Part shown: positions 8,459 to 16,912 of the stretch, in pieces
Layout: each line of letters starts with the position of its first letter
Position numbering within the stretch: the first letter of the stretch is position 1
Assembly: GCF_021261325.1 (NCBI RefSeq)
Contig: NZ_JAJSBI010000013.1
Span: 1 to 64,000 of the forward strand
DNA: 64,000 bases
Source: Streptomyces guryensis
GTDB lineage: Bacteria; Actinomycetota; Actinomycetes; Streptomycetales; Streptomycetaceae
Direction of reading: 5' to 3'
The notes under the pieces: generated by a model
Told to the model about the DNA's origin: nothing
Databases searched by the model: none
Seen by the model: only the letters and a program-made list of their open reading frames with translations
Program-made: the position numbers and the translations under genes

Positions 8459-9640
8459 ATGACCGCCCCCACCCTGAAGCAACTGGCCCCCGGCGGACAT
8501 GACTTGGCGACCGATCCGTATCCCGTCTACGCGGCCCTGCGCACCAAGGGCCCCGTCCACCGTGTCCTCGTCCCCGGCAGCGGGGAGTGCTGGCTGGTCG
8601 TGACGCGGGACGCGGCCCGGGCGGCGCTCACCGACCCCCGCCTGCGCAACGACATCCGGTACTCCTCCTCCTGGCAGACCGACGGCGGCCACGCCGTCGG
8701 CCGCAACATGCTCCAGAGCGACCCGCCCGAGCACACCCGCCTGCGCCGACTGGTGTCGGGGCACTTCACGCCCGGCCGGATCGCCGCGCTACGACCGGGA
8801 ATCGAGGAGGTCGCGGCCGAACTGCTCACGGCACTGCCCCGGCAGGGCACCGCAGACCTGGTGAGCCGGTACGCCCTGCCGCTGCCCGTCGCCGTGATCT
8901 GCGACCTGCTGGGCGTCCCGGCGGCCGACCGGGCCGTCTTCCACACCTGGTCGAACGAACTGGTGATGCCGACGTCCCCGGAGGCGGCGGCCACGGCTAG
9001 CGCCGAACTGACCGCCTGCCTCACCCACCTGACCACCCGGAAAGCCACCGCCCCGGACGACACCCTGCTGAGCGACCTCGCCGCTGCCGGGTCCGGCCTC
9101 GGCACCGAGGAGCTCCTCGGCATGGCCTTCCTGCTCCTGGTCGCGGGCCACGAGACGACGGTCGACCTGATCTCGGGGACGGTGCACGCCCTGCTCGCCC
9201 ACCCCGCCCAACTCGCGCTGCTGCACTCGGACCTGTCCCTGACCTCCGCCGCCGTGGAGGAGTCGCTGCGCTACAACTCCCCCGTCCACGCGACGGCGTT
9301 CCGTTTCGCCGCCGAGCCCCTGGACCTCGCGGGCACCCACATCGCCGCCGGCGACGCCGTGCAGGTCTCTCTTGCCGCGGCCTCCCGCGACCCCCTCCAC
9401 TTCCCCGACCCCGACCGCTTCGACCTCACCCGCCGCCCACAGGGCCACCTGGGCTTCGGCCATGGCCTCCACCACTGCCTCGGGGCCCCGCTGGCCCGAG
9501 CGGAGGCCACGATCGCCCTGCGGCTGCTCATAGGGGACTGCCGGGGGATGGCATTCGCCGGGGACCCGGCAGGGCTGACCTGGCGGAGCGGAACCCTGCT
9601 GCGGGGCCTGGCCGAACTGCCGGTTTCCTTCGGCCAGTGA
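8459..9640 (+). CDS. Cytochrome P450
   Basis: 393 aa, the usual length for a soluble bacterial P450. The I-helix oxygen-activation motif AGHETT is at about 229-234, the ExxR motif in EESLR at about 267-271, and the heme-ligand loop FGHGLHHCLG at about 333-342 with Cys 340. The start is an ATG after AGGAAAGAGAACGCC. Predicted role: monooxygenation of a small molecule using ferredoxin supplied elsewhere, since no ferredoxin gene is adjacent. It follows the patatin gene and probably shares its TetR control. Confidence 0.95.
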   Translation: MTAPTLKQLAPGGHDLATDPYPVYAALRTKGPVHRVLVPGSGECWLVVTRDAARAALTDPRLRNDIRYSSSWQTDGGHAVGRNMLQSDPPEHTRLRRLVSGHFTPGRIAALRPGIEEVAAELLTALPRQGTADLVSRYALPLPVAVICDLLGVPAADRAVFHTWSNELVMPTSPEAAATASAELTACLTHLTTRKATAPDDTLLSDLAAAGSGLGTEELLGMAFLLLVAGHETTVDLISGTVHALLAHPAQLALLHSDLSLTSAAVEESLRYNSPVHATAFRFAAEPLDLAGTHIAAGDAVQVSLAAASRDPLHFPDPDRFDLTRRPQGHLGFGHGLHHCLGAPLARAEATIALRLLIGDCRGMAFAGDPAGLTWRSGTLLRGLAELPVSFGQ

Positions 9641-9713
9641 GAAGCAGCTGAACCTCCTGGCTCCAGGCAACGTACGAGTCACTGGGTGGCGCCGTCCCGG
9701 GCCATTGAAAAGA

Positions 9714-9726
9714 TCACCATTGGTGA
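9714..9726. promoter_or_regulatory. Palindrome upstream of acyltransferase
   Basis: TCACCATTGGTGA, perfect 6-bp arms around one base, in an AT-richer stretch about 80 bp before the acyltransferase start. It could be a regulator site; no adjacent regulator is evident. Confidence 0.35.
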
Positions 9727-9807
9727 CTACGTGTTCAGCACGGCGCCGAGAGGAAGGGCCGAACGATTTTATCGGAATCAAGCCGTCCCGAGAGCAGGAA
9801 TGCCGAT

Positions 9808-11130
9808 GTGCCGGGCCTTGACGGGCTCCGCGGTCTGGCCGCGCTGTACGTAGTCCTGTTTCACTGCTGGCTGCTGAGCTTTCCAGGGTTTCCCGAAAAC
9901 TCGGGCCCGTCCTGGCTGGGCTGGCTGATGTACGGGCGTCTCGCCGTCGTCTTCTTTCTCGTACTGTCCGGTTTCTCGCTGGCCCTCTCGCCGGCACGCA
10001 ACGGCTGGCATCAAGGTGGCGTCGCCCGGTTTCTGCGACGGCGTGCTCGGAGGATCCTTCCGCCCTACTGGGCAGCGCTCGTACTGAGCGTGGCGGTCGC
10101 CTTCTTCGTGGTGCGTGCCTCACACCACGGGCCGCCGAACGCCAGAACAGTCGTCGTGTACGGCCTGCTGCTCCAGGATGCGTTCACGGCTCGCACGCCC
10201 AACGGCGCGTTCTGGTCGATCGCCGTGGAGGCGGAGCTCTATCTCCTCTTCCCATTGCTGCTCTTCGTGCGCCGTCGGCTGGGGGCGGCGGTCCTGGTCA
10301 CCGGCGTGACACTGCTGGCGGTCGGGCGCGGCCTGCTGGCGGGCCACGCATCTCCGGTTGAAGGCGACAACTGGCTGGCCCCCGATCTCGCGCCCGTATT
10401 CGTCGCCGGCCTGGTCGGCGCGGGGATCATCGTTGCGCGAGAGAAGGTCCGGCGTCTTCCCTGGCATTGGCTCGCCGCCTTCTCCGCCCTGCCGGTGATG
10501 TCACTCATTTCCGTCAGGGGTTCGTCCTGGACCGTGAATCACTACTTCTGGGTGGATCTTGCCGTCGCACCCGCCATGACGATGTTCCTGGCGGCGGTCG
10601 CCACCGGGCGTCCCGTCTTCCTGATGAGGCTGCTCACCACAGCCCCCATGCGCAGCCTCGGCAACTCCTCATACAGCCTTTACCTCATCCACCTGCCGAT
10701 CATCATGGTCATCGTCAGGAAAATCGCCCCGGACCACGCGTCGGCCGGATTACCTACATTCTGGTTCACGACAATTCTGGGACTGCCCGCTTCGATCGTC
10801 TCGGCATGGCTGTTCTCGGAAGTTTTCGAGGTTCCTTTCAAGCGAAACCGATCCAATGGTTCCCGTATTGATCCTTTGAGCGGAGGGGTGTGCGGCGTTG
10901 CGCGCCGGGTATCGCAGGGGCATGCGGGCATGGGGAGAAGCCGTATGGACGGGGCCCCGGTGGGAGACCTTTCTGCGGGGCGTGGTGAAGCGGGCGCCGG
11001 CCAGAGAAGAGCCGCGGCCACGGTGGCTGCCGCGGCACCTGCTGACTGTGGTGTCGGCCGATGTCGGCACCACCGCCGGCGTCGGGGCGATCTGGATCAT
11101 GTGGCGTCCGAGGTCACCAAGGATGCGTGA
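9808..11130 (+). CDS. Acyltransferase-3 family membrane protein (possibly overlong 3' end)
   Basis: Translated length 440 aa. The start GTG has AGGA eight bases upstream. The family opening PGLDGLRGLAALYVVLFHC contains the conserved catalytic-region His, and RRRARRILPPYW and FWSIAVEAELYLLFPL are further acyltransferase-3 hallmarks. About ten membrane helices end near residue 345. Family role: O-acylation of a sugar, lipid or antibiotic at the membrane. After about residue 350 the protein becomes an atypical Arg/Gly/Ala tail overlapping the next gene in another frame, so the native stop may have been lost. A TTA codon at 10750-10752 could make expression bldA-dependent. GC is lower than in neighbouring genes, which hints at transfer. 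Confidence 0.8.
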   Translation: MPGLDGLRGLAALYVVLFHCWLLSFPGFPENSGPSWLGWLMYGRLAVVFFLVLSGFSLALSPARNGWHQGGVARFLRRRARRILPPYWAALVLSVAVAFFVVRASHHGPPNARTVVVYGLLLQDAFTARTPNGAFWSIAVEAELYLLFPLLLFVRRRLGAAVLVTGVTLLAVGRGLLAGHASPVEGDNWLAPDLAPVFVAGLVGAGIIVAREKVRRLPWHWLAAFSALPVMSLISVRGSSWTVNHYFWVDLAVAPAMTMFLAAVATGRPVFLMRLLTTAPMRSLGNSSYSLYLIHLPIIMVIVRKIAPDHASAGLPTFWFTTILGLPASIVSAWLFSEVFEVPFKRNRSNGSRIDPLSGGVCGVARRVSQGHAGMGRSRMDGAPVGDLSAGRGEAGAGQRRAAATVAAAAPADCGVGRCRHHRRRRGDLDHVASEVTKDA

Positions 11131-11281
11131 GCATATCGAGCTCATCGAGCGGTACGGCGAGCAGTGGCGGTGGGTGGGAGGCGGCAGCGGCTCTGGAGAC
11201 GGTCCCGTCGACGTCGCTGGCATGGGCCCCCATGACGGCCTGGACACCCATACCTGGGCACGGCTGAGAGAAGAGTTGTAG
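10922..11281 (+). CDS. Hypothetical protein
   Basis: 119 aa from the ATG at 10922 (MRAWGEAVWTGPRW). Third codon positions are strongly G/C throughout, better than the overlapping acyltransferase tail, so this frame is probably the coding one here. It contains a Trp-rich N-terminal half and a C-terminal segment EHIELIERYGEQW followed by a glycine loop. No domain was recognised. It overlaps the acyltransferase frame by about 200 bp. A TTG at 10898 is an alternative start. Confidence 0.5.
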   Translation: MRAWGEAVWTGPRWETFLRGVVKRAPAREEPRPRWLPRHLLTVVSADVGTTAGVGAIWIMWRPRSPRMREHIELIERYGEQWRWVGGGSGSGDGPVDVAGMGPHDGLDTHTWARLREEL

Positions 11282-11300
11282 CCGGCCTGCTTCCGGGAGC

Positions 11301-11972
11301 TCACTCGTCTTCCGGCGGCTCCCCTTCCAGGAGCCGTTCCGCGATGTCGTCCGCCCACGTCTGTGCCCACTGGCGGAGTCCGGTGATGGCGTCCGCGTCG
11401 AGCCCGCAGGCGGCGAACTCGCTGTCGCCGAGCCAGTCCGTGCCGGTCAGACGCGTCTGGAGGTCGGAGAGGTCGAAGGTGTCCCGGGCGTGGCGGCGGC
11501 CCAGTTCTTCGAGTTCGGGGTGGGTCCAGCGGTCCGCGGCGGCTCGGACGTCGATCAGGTCGCGCGGGAGGCCACGATCGGCCAGGGCCCAGACCTTGGT
11601 GCCGACGACGTCCTCGAGAGAGAGGGCCAGGCCGTACTCGGTCCGCACGGGCGGCCGCCACATGACCTCCTTGAGCACGTCCACCTCGCACTCGTCGCCG
11701 CTGTCCGGGTCGGAGACGATCAGCTGAGCGGAGAGCGGATCCGTCTCCAACGCCCGCACCCGCCAGCCCCGTTCCTCCAGCCCTGCCCGCACGACGGTCC
11801 TGATCCGCTCCATGTCCTCGGGATGCTCCGTGGCGACTTCCAGGACCTGGCTGAGGTGGTCGACCAGTCCGTGCGCCTGCACGGCGCAGTCCCCGGTGAG
11901 GACGAGCGGGTAGGGAGTGCCCACGGCGAGCACATCGGTCAGGAGCCGGCTCTGCAGGTCGGTCAGATTCAC
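11301..11972 (-). CDS. AbiEii/AbiGii-like nucleotidyltransferase protein
   Basis: 223 aa, GTG start. PYPLVLTGDCAVQAHGLVDH resembles the N-terminal nucleotidyltransferase loop of AbiEii proteins (usually a GG-x-A-x-x-x-H pattern). A second region with ECEVDVLKE...LALSLEDVVGTKVWALADRGLPRDLIDVRA matches the conserved Glu/Asp-plus-Lys-plus-RD segment of that family. In toxin-antitoxin systems such proteins are the toxin, but no AbiEi-type antitoxin gene is adjacent and the first glycine pair is replaced, so a solitary housekeeping or degenerate role is equally possible. Confidence 0.65.
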   Translation of the reverse strand: MNLTDLQSRLLTDVLAVGTPYPLVLTGDCAVQAHGLVDHLSQVLEVATEHPEDMERIRTVVRAGLEERGWRVRALETDPLSAQLIVSDPDSGDECEVDVLKEVMWRPPVRTEYGLALSLEDVVGTKVWALADRGLPRDLIDVRAAADRWTHPELEELGRRHARDTFDLSDLQTRLTGTDWLGDSEFAACGLDADAITGLRQWAQTWADDIAERLLEGEPPEDE

Positions 11973-12126
11973 GCCACGGCCCGGGGGTTGGTGGAATGCG
12001 GTGCGGCCATGTCCCGATTATTGCTGGTGAGCGCCGTCACAGACGCGATCGACGGAAGGATCGGGCAGCGTGTTGTCGCTGGGGTGCTCCCCATGCGATG
12101 GGGGGATCGTCCGGTATGGGTCCGGT

Positions 12127-12225
12127 GCGTGGCGGGAGCGAGCCGGGCTGCTGCCCATCACCGCGTTCGGCGTCCTCGTCGTGCTCACCGCGCTGCCGCT
12201 GCGCCGAGGACTCGGCGCCGGGTGA
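12127..12225 (+). pseudogene. C-terminal fragment of a membrane transporter
   Basis: In one frame the sequence reads WRERAGLLPITAFGVL, then a continuing hydrophobic helix VVLTALPLRRGLGAG and a stop. This is a typical last transmembrane helix and basic tail of a permease. No start or upstream body is present between the AbiEii-like gene and this point, so it is a remnant. Confidence 0.35.
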
Positions 12226-12259
12226 CGGGCGTGGCCGCCCACCCGGCGCCGCTGATCGA

Positions 12260-14230
12260 CTAGTTGGAGAAGTACAGGTACTTCCAGTCGCTGTACGTGT
12301 TCGAGTTGACGTTGTCGCCCGACGAGTTGTTGATGTACGCCGCGCGGACGCGGGCCTTGACGCCGGACCGGCCCGGGGCGCCCATGTTCACGGTCGACCT
12401 GCCGTTCGTGGCGAGGGAGAAGTACTGGGGGCTGCCGTCGGTCGCGTACCACTTGCCGTTGTAGTAGACCTCGAGTTCGAGGCGCTGCTTGCGGCCCGGG
12501 TAGTACGTCATGGTCGTCGTGACGACCGGCGAGGTGCTCTTGTGGAACCAGTAGTACGACTGCGAGCCGATCGCGGCCTTCTTGTAGTTCTTGGTGACGG
12601 CCGTGGAGACCTTCACCCTGGCGTACCCCGTGGCCTTGACCGTCTTGGGTGCGTAGCGGGCGTCGCCCTTGAAGACCGCGGTGACGTCGGTGTCGCGGGT
12701 CATGTCGACGACGGCGGAGATGTTGCCGCTGGAGTTGACCGTGCCCGTCTTCAGCAGCTTGTTGGGCTTGTCGCCGCCGTAGGGGTTGGCCCAGATCTCG
12801 ACCGTGCGGTTCCTGTACGTCGCACCGAGGTGGGCGGTGAACGTCACGTCGGCGCCGTACGAGTACAGCTTGCCGTTGTTGTTCAGGCTCAGCGTGGTCG
12901 CGGTGCGGGACACGGCGACCTTGTCGCTCGCGCTGACCGCCGAGTGAACGTCGTCGCCCGCGTACGACACCTTGTAGGTGACCGTGCCGCCGGCGGGCGG
13001 GGTGTCGGAGAAGGAGTACGTGCCGTCCGCGTTCACCGTGACGGCGGGCAGCGTCTTGCCGTTCGGGGAGTCCAGGTCGGTGCGGGTGACCTGGAGCCTC
13101 ACGCCGGTCGGCAGCGGGTACGACGCCGAGAGCTTGCCGGTGACGGTGAGCTTCTTGGCGCGGGGCGCCGTCGACGGGGCGTTGACCGTGAGGGTCGGGT
13201 TGTTCTTCGTCGGGTCGGTGAGCACCTTGAGGGTGTAGCCGCCGTTCCCCGCGTCCGTGCCGACGAGCGCGAAGAGCCTGGAGGTGTCCGGGGCCCAGGC
13301 CAGGCCGGCCGTGCGCTGCGTGCCCATGTCGTAGGTGTGCAGCGCCTTGGTGGCGTTCGGCCGGTACGTGAGGATCCTGCCGCCGGCGACCTGGGCGACC
13401 AGGCCGTCGCGGGCGACGTCGGCGAGCTGCCCGGCCGGGTAGGCGCCGGCCTTGCTGAACTTGCCGTCCGCGTACGCGTCCCGGTCCGTGCCGTTGACCA
13501 GCACCTCGTCGGTGCCGGCGGCCAGGTCGATGTCGCCGATGCCGCTGTTCAGCGTGTAGTCGCCGAAGTACCAGGCGGTGAGCTTGGGCGTGCCGCTCGA
13601 CACGTCGACCACGGCCATCGAGTCCGTGGAGACACCGCTCTGCCCGATGGCCAGGACGCCCGGCCGCAGCGGGTCGGTGTCCAGCAGCGCCTGGCCCCAC
13701 AGGCCGGGCGAGGTGCCCTCGGTCGGGAACTGCGCCATCGTCACGGGGTTGGTGCCGCTCGCCGGATCCACCGTCGGATCGACCGAGCCCAGGTCGCCGT
13801 CCCACTGGTCGCCGTAGGTGAACCACACCTTGCCGCTGCTGAAGGCGACATGGCGCGGGCCGTAGTCGGTGGCGACGGCGTAGCGGGCCTTGACGTCGAG
13901 GGTGGCCGCGTCGATGGCCACGATCTCGTGGGAGCCGGGCGCGGCCGCGTACACGGTGGCCCCGTCGTCCGAGACGGCGATGTCGCTGACGCCGGTGATG
14001 CCGCTCACCGAACCGAGGACGGCGCCGGAGTAGTCGGTGGCCGCGACGATCCCGGTGGCGTTGTCGCCGACGAACACCCGCTTCACGGCGTCGTCCGCGA
14101 CGAAGCCGCCGGGCGCGGTGACATGCGCGGTGGTGGCCGCCGAGGCGGTGCCGGCCGCGACGACGCTCAGCGCCGCCGAGCTGAAGAGGACCGCAAGCGC
14201 TGTCACGGTCGAGATGCTGCGCATACGCAC
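12260..14230 (-). CDS. Secreted beta-propeller protein with Ig-like repeats
   Basis: 656 aa from the GTG at 14230 (MRMRSIST...), giving a classic Sec signal peptide ending ...VVAAGTASA-ATT. Residues about 30-330 are YncE/WD40-like propeller repeats (for example GVSDIAVSDDGATVYAAAPGSHEIVAID, RLFALVGTDAG). Residues about 330-560 hold Ig/Big-like domains (LTVTGKLSA..., GTVTYKVSYAGDD). The C-terminal 100 residues are aromatic (SYYWFHKSTSPVV, KWYATDGSPQYFSLA). Streptomyces encode many such exported proteins of unknown role. Upstream it carries an unrelated 190-bp region before the luciferase-domain gene. Confidence 0.85.
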   Translation of the reverse strand: MRMRSISTVTALAVLFSSAALSVVAAGTASAATTAHVTAPGGFVADDAVKRVFVGDNATGIVAATDYSGAVLGSVSGITGVSDIAVSDDGATVYAAAPGSHEIVAIDAATLDVKARYAVATDYGPRHVAFSSGKVWFTYGDQWDGDLGSVDPTVDPASGTNPVTMAQFPTEGTSPGLWGQALLDTDPLRPGVLAIGQSGVSTDSMAVVDVSSGTPKLTAWYFGDYTLNSGIGDIDLAAGTDEVLVNGTDRDAYADGKFSKAGAYPAGQLADVARDGLVAQVAGGRILTYRPNATKALHTYDMGTQRTAGLAWAPDTSRLFALVGTDAGNGGYTLKVLTDPTKNNPTLTVNAPSTAPRAKKLTVTGKLSASYPLPTGVRLQVTRTDLDSPNGKTLPAVTVNADGTYSFSDTPPAGGTVTYKVSYAGDDVHSAVSASDKVAVSRTATTLSLNNNGKLYSYGADVTFTAHLGATYRNRTVEIWANPYGGDKPNKLLKTGTVNSSGNISAVVDMTRDTDVTAVFKGDARYAPKTVKATGYARVKVSTAVTKNYKKAAIGSQSYYWFHKSTSPVVTTTMTYYPGRKQRLELEVYYNGKWYATDGSPQYFSLATNGRSTVNMGAPGRSGVKARVRAAYINNSSGDNVNSNTYSDWKYLYFSN

Positions 14231-14427
14231 AGTGCTGTAACCCCCACAGGAAACCCGGTGTGTGACCGGGGAGATGAGTGCGCCGCGCAGCACCCGGGAC
14301 ATGACCGCTCTACGGCGGTGACGCGCGGGGCGCGGCTGCTGGGAGCAGCGTATGGCATGCCTGTGACAGTTGTGGAGAGGGTTTCCGGTGTGCGGACGTC
14401 CGGTGCGTGCTGCCGGGATTCGCGCGC

Positions 14428-14817
14428 TCAGCCTTCGTCGGCGTCGTCGCGAGACAGCACCGTCACGCGGTGGAAGTTGCACACGGCCGACGCCGGGTGT
14501 TCCGGGGGGACGGAATGGGCCTTGAGGGCGACGCTGACCAGGCTGAGCAGCAGGTCGACGTCGGTGTCGCAGTCGAGATGGACGGTGACCCAGCGGGAGC
14601 CCGGCACCAGACGGATGGCGGTCGACTCCGCGAAGTCGTGGTGCAGCCGCTGGATCGCCCGGGTGGTGAGGTGCAGGTCCACGTCCCGGTCGGAGTGGAA
14701 GTGCACGATCTCGTCACGCGCCGAGCGCAGCGCGCGGCCCGTGCCGCAGCCGGCCTCGCACGGGCTGAGGTCGGGCCACGCGGCCAGCTGGTCCATGGCT
14801 CTCTGGGCCGGTGTCAT
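14428..14817 (-). CDS. Luciferase-domain (DUF5519-type) protein
   Basis: 129 aa. The central pattern EIVHFHSDRDVDLHLTTRAI...LHHDF...IRLVPGSRWVTVHLDCDTDV followed by a helical LLSLVSVAL segment matches the small luciferase-domain family, which has no demonstrated luminescence. The ATG is preceded by CACCAT and six bases, compatible with a leaderless mRNA. It is monocistronic. Confidence 0.7.
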   Translation of the reverse strand: MTPAQRAMDQLAAWPDLSPCEAGCGTGRALRSARDEIVHFHSDRDVDLHLTTRAIQRLHHDFAESTAIRLVPGSRWVTVHLDCDTDVDLLLSLVSVALKAHSVPPEHPASAVCNFHRVTVLSRDDADEG

Positions 14818-14890
14818 GTGCCCATGGTGCGGCGCTCACCGCACGGACACCAGGGCTTGAGCGATCCGTAACCAGCGGGAGACCCAGCGT

Positions 14891-14995
14891 CTGTCCGGCG
14901 CATCAGTTCGGCGTCGCGGGCCTGGCACGCACCAGACCCCGCTCGGGGCGGCCACAAGGCGCGGTTCCTTGTAGCCGACCTGATCCGCCGGACAG
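14891..14995. repeat. Dispersed intergenic inverted repeat, family B copy 1
   Basis: Arms CTGTCCGGCGCATCAG (14891-14906) and CTGATCCGCCGGACAG (14980-14995) are imperfect inverted copies of each other. A related element lies at 38176-38314 in this window. It sits between the luciferase-domain gene and the broken GrpB gene and may fold as a large hairpin. Confidence 0.8.
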
Positions 14996-15003
14996 GCCCT
15001 GGC

Positions 15004-15557
15004 TCACTTCGGCCCCTTTTCCCACACGGGTGCCGGTGGCGGGCCGCGCTCCGCGCGGGCCCGGTCGGTCAGCTCCTGCACCAGGGCCGTCTTCGCACGC
15101 GAGTGGTCCCGGGCCGGGGTGCCGGCTGCCACGAGGGCCCGTTCGAGTTCGGCGTACCGGGCCGCCTCCTCGGGGCGGGCGCGCAGGTGGTCCCTCAGGA
15201 CGCGCTGGTTGCGGGTGGGCCGGCCGTCCTCCGTCACCACGTGCAGGATGTGGCTGCGGACGCCGGCGTCGGCGCGGACGTACAGAAGCCGGTCCGTCAT
15301 CCCGTTGTCGTGGGGGGCAGAAGCCCAGCACGGCGACGCCGGGCTCGTACGGGCCGACATCGGCGAGGTCCGGAACGGCCCCCAGGAGGCCGATGACGGG
15401 TTTGGCCGCGAGGCCCGGGACGGCGGCTGGAGACCGATGGACCGATGTGCTCCAGCGCGACGAACAGCCCGGGGGCCGCCGTGCGCAGCGCGTCCGCCAA
15501 GGCGGCAGCCCTGCGGGGCCAGCCGGGGTCGTGGTCGACCACGAGCACCGCATGCAC
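15004..15557 (-). pseudogene. Frameshifted GrpB/UPF0157-family gene
   Basis: The GrpB pattern is spread over three frames. The N-terminal VVDHDPGWPRRAAALADAL...VALEHIG is in one frame, AAVPGLAAKPVIGLLGAV in a second, and RSHILHVVTEDGRPTRNQRV followed by LRDHLRARPEEAARYAELE in a third. The first break coincides with a perfect 8-bp tandem duplication (GACCGATG twice, 15432-15447) in the HIGSTAVPGL motif. The second is at a G6 run near 15310-15315. Intact relatives are about 170-190 aa nucleotidyltransferase-fold proteins. As written the gene cannot make a full product; sequencing error at the G run alone would not repair it. Confidence 0.75.
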
Positions 15558-15639
15558 CTGTACCCACCCCTGAAAGCGCCTCTGGCCTGCGAAAATACCG
15601 AACACTCCGCAATCGCCCCCTTTCAGCGATAATGGGGGC

Positions 15640-16008
15640 ATGAGTACTGCGACGTTTGTTGTTGCGGCCACGTCGAGTGAGGTACTCAACGTGATCGCCG
15701 CCTTTGTCGGTGGCCTGATCATCGCTGGTGCCCTGATCTGGGCCGTGCAGTTCGGCATGAAGGTCCGGGACCGCGAACTGCCGCGGCCCAACCCGGACGA
15801 ACAGCCCCATCTCCCCGACGGCGGTGCCGTCCGGGAGATGCGCGAGATGCGGGAACCGGACGAGGTACCGCACACGGAGGGCGGGGAACGGCTCATGCCC
15901 TACGAGCTCCACCCGTCCGGAACCAAGACCGGGCAGGACCAGCACCGCCGGCGCTGGCTGCCCGGCTCCAGCGGCTCCTTCGGAGGCGGCGGCCTGGGAC
16001 GCCTCTGA
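15640..16008 (+). CDS. DUF6479 family membrane protein
   Basis: 122 aa. One membrane helix (about residues 17-38, VIAAFVGGLIIAGALIWAVQFG) is followed by a charged cytoplasmic tail with PRPNPDEQPHLPDGGAVREMREM and a C-terminal WLPGSSGSFGGGGLG, the DUF6479 signature as I recall it. GGGGG precedes the ATG. Small Streptomyces-specific family, function unknown. Confidence 0.75.
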   Translation: MSTATFVVAATSSEVLNVIAAFVGGLIIAGALIWAVQFGMKVRDRELPRPNPDEQPHLPDGGAVREMREMREPDEVPHTEGGERLMPYELHPSGTKTGQDQHRRRWLPGSSGSFGGGGLGRL

Positions 16009-16020
16009 CGTCCCGGGGGC

Positions 16021-16704
16021 TCACGCCATCCAGAAGAACACCGCCGTCATCCGCTTCTCCTCCAGCGTCGTGCCGGAGTAGCCCGTGGCGCTGTGCACCA
16101 GGTTGGCGTTGTAGAGGAGCAGACGGTTGTACTTGTGCGGGACCCGCACGTCCTCCTCGAAGTGGTCCCCCGGGACGAAGCGCGTGCCCAGGGCCTCGAC
16201 GAGGTTGTTGTGCGGGGCCTGCACGACGTTGCCGCCGAGCCGGCCGCCGGGCAGGGACTGGCGGTAGAAGGCGGTTCCGCAGTCCTTGCCGACACCGGGG
16301 TTGAGGTACAGCACCGCCGCGTAGCGGCACAGCGCCCGCGAGTCGGTGTGCGGGCGCGGTTCGCTCTCGCCCTCGCCGACCACCTGGATGCAGTTGTGGT
16401 TGAGGGTGCCGCCGCCGGGGGCCTCCTGCACCCACAGTTCCTTCGCGCCGGTCGACTTCTTCACCAGGCGTTCCACGCGCGCGAGTTCGGCGGGCTCCAG
16501 GCCCGGCATGGTGCGCAGGCCCGGCCAGGTCTCCGAGGTGTAGGGGTATCCCTTGACCCAGTCGTCCTTGGCGAGACAGCGCTCCCGTACGGCGTCCGCG
16601 TCGGGCAGGACGTCGTCGATGACCCAGTAGTCGCGGCCCTTGGTGGGCTTGCGGTAGGGCAGGACGGGAAGCGCTGTCGGGGCTTTCCGGGGCTGTGGGG
16701 GCAT
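16021..16704 (-). CDS. DUF6445 family protein, probable 2OG-Fe(II)-oxygenase fold
   Basis: 227 aa. PRPHTDSRALCRYAAVLYLNPG gives an HxD pair, and a later His in NLVHSATGYSG is a likely third metal ligand; R at EEKRM could bind 2-oxoglutarate. This is the double-stranded beta-helix oxygenase arrangement seen in DUF6445. The opening YWVIDDVLPDADAVRERCL is typical. TAAATT plus six bases precede the ATG (16716-16705), so the transcript is probably leaderless. The substrate is unknown. Confidence 0.75.
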   Translation of the reverse strand: MPPQPRKAPTALPVLPYRKPTKGRDYWVIDDVLPDADAVRERCLAKDDWVKGYPYTSETWPGLRTMPGLEPAELARVERLVKKSTGAKELWVQEAPGGGTLNHNCIQVVGEGESEPRPHTDSRALCRYAAVLYLNPGVGKDCGTAFYRQSLPGGRLGGNVVQAPHNNLVEALGTRFVPGDHFEEDVRVPHKYNRLLLYNANLVHSATGYSGTTLEEKRMTAVFFWMA

Positions 16705-16912
16705 GGGGCGAATTTAGGTCCGGCGTTTGCCTGGTCTCTCCCGTGAAATGGTCAACATTCCGTCAACCAGCCGGGACCCACGGGCCGTTACCTGCCTCAC
16801 ACCCGCCGGTTTTTACCAAACCAAAAGGTTCCGCGCCGGAACCTCATCCGTACTCCCCTCTGTCGACCCCCCGCCGTCCACCGGCGGGACCCCCGACCGG
16901 GCAGGAGGCACG

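Noticed and set aside
11996..14860. Very long open frame on the plus strand over the secreted beta-propeller gene
   Set aside because: Artefact of high-GC third positions on the opposite strand; translation is Arg/Gly/Val-rich with no domain, while the minus strand has a signal peptide and recognisable folds.
14892..15600. Whether the GrpB region encodes a longer fused protein in one frame
   Set aside because: The minus frame 15945-15004 runs through but carries the family motif in only its last third; other motif blocks lie in different frames.
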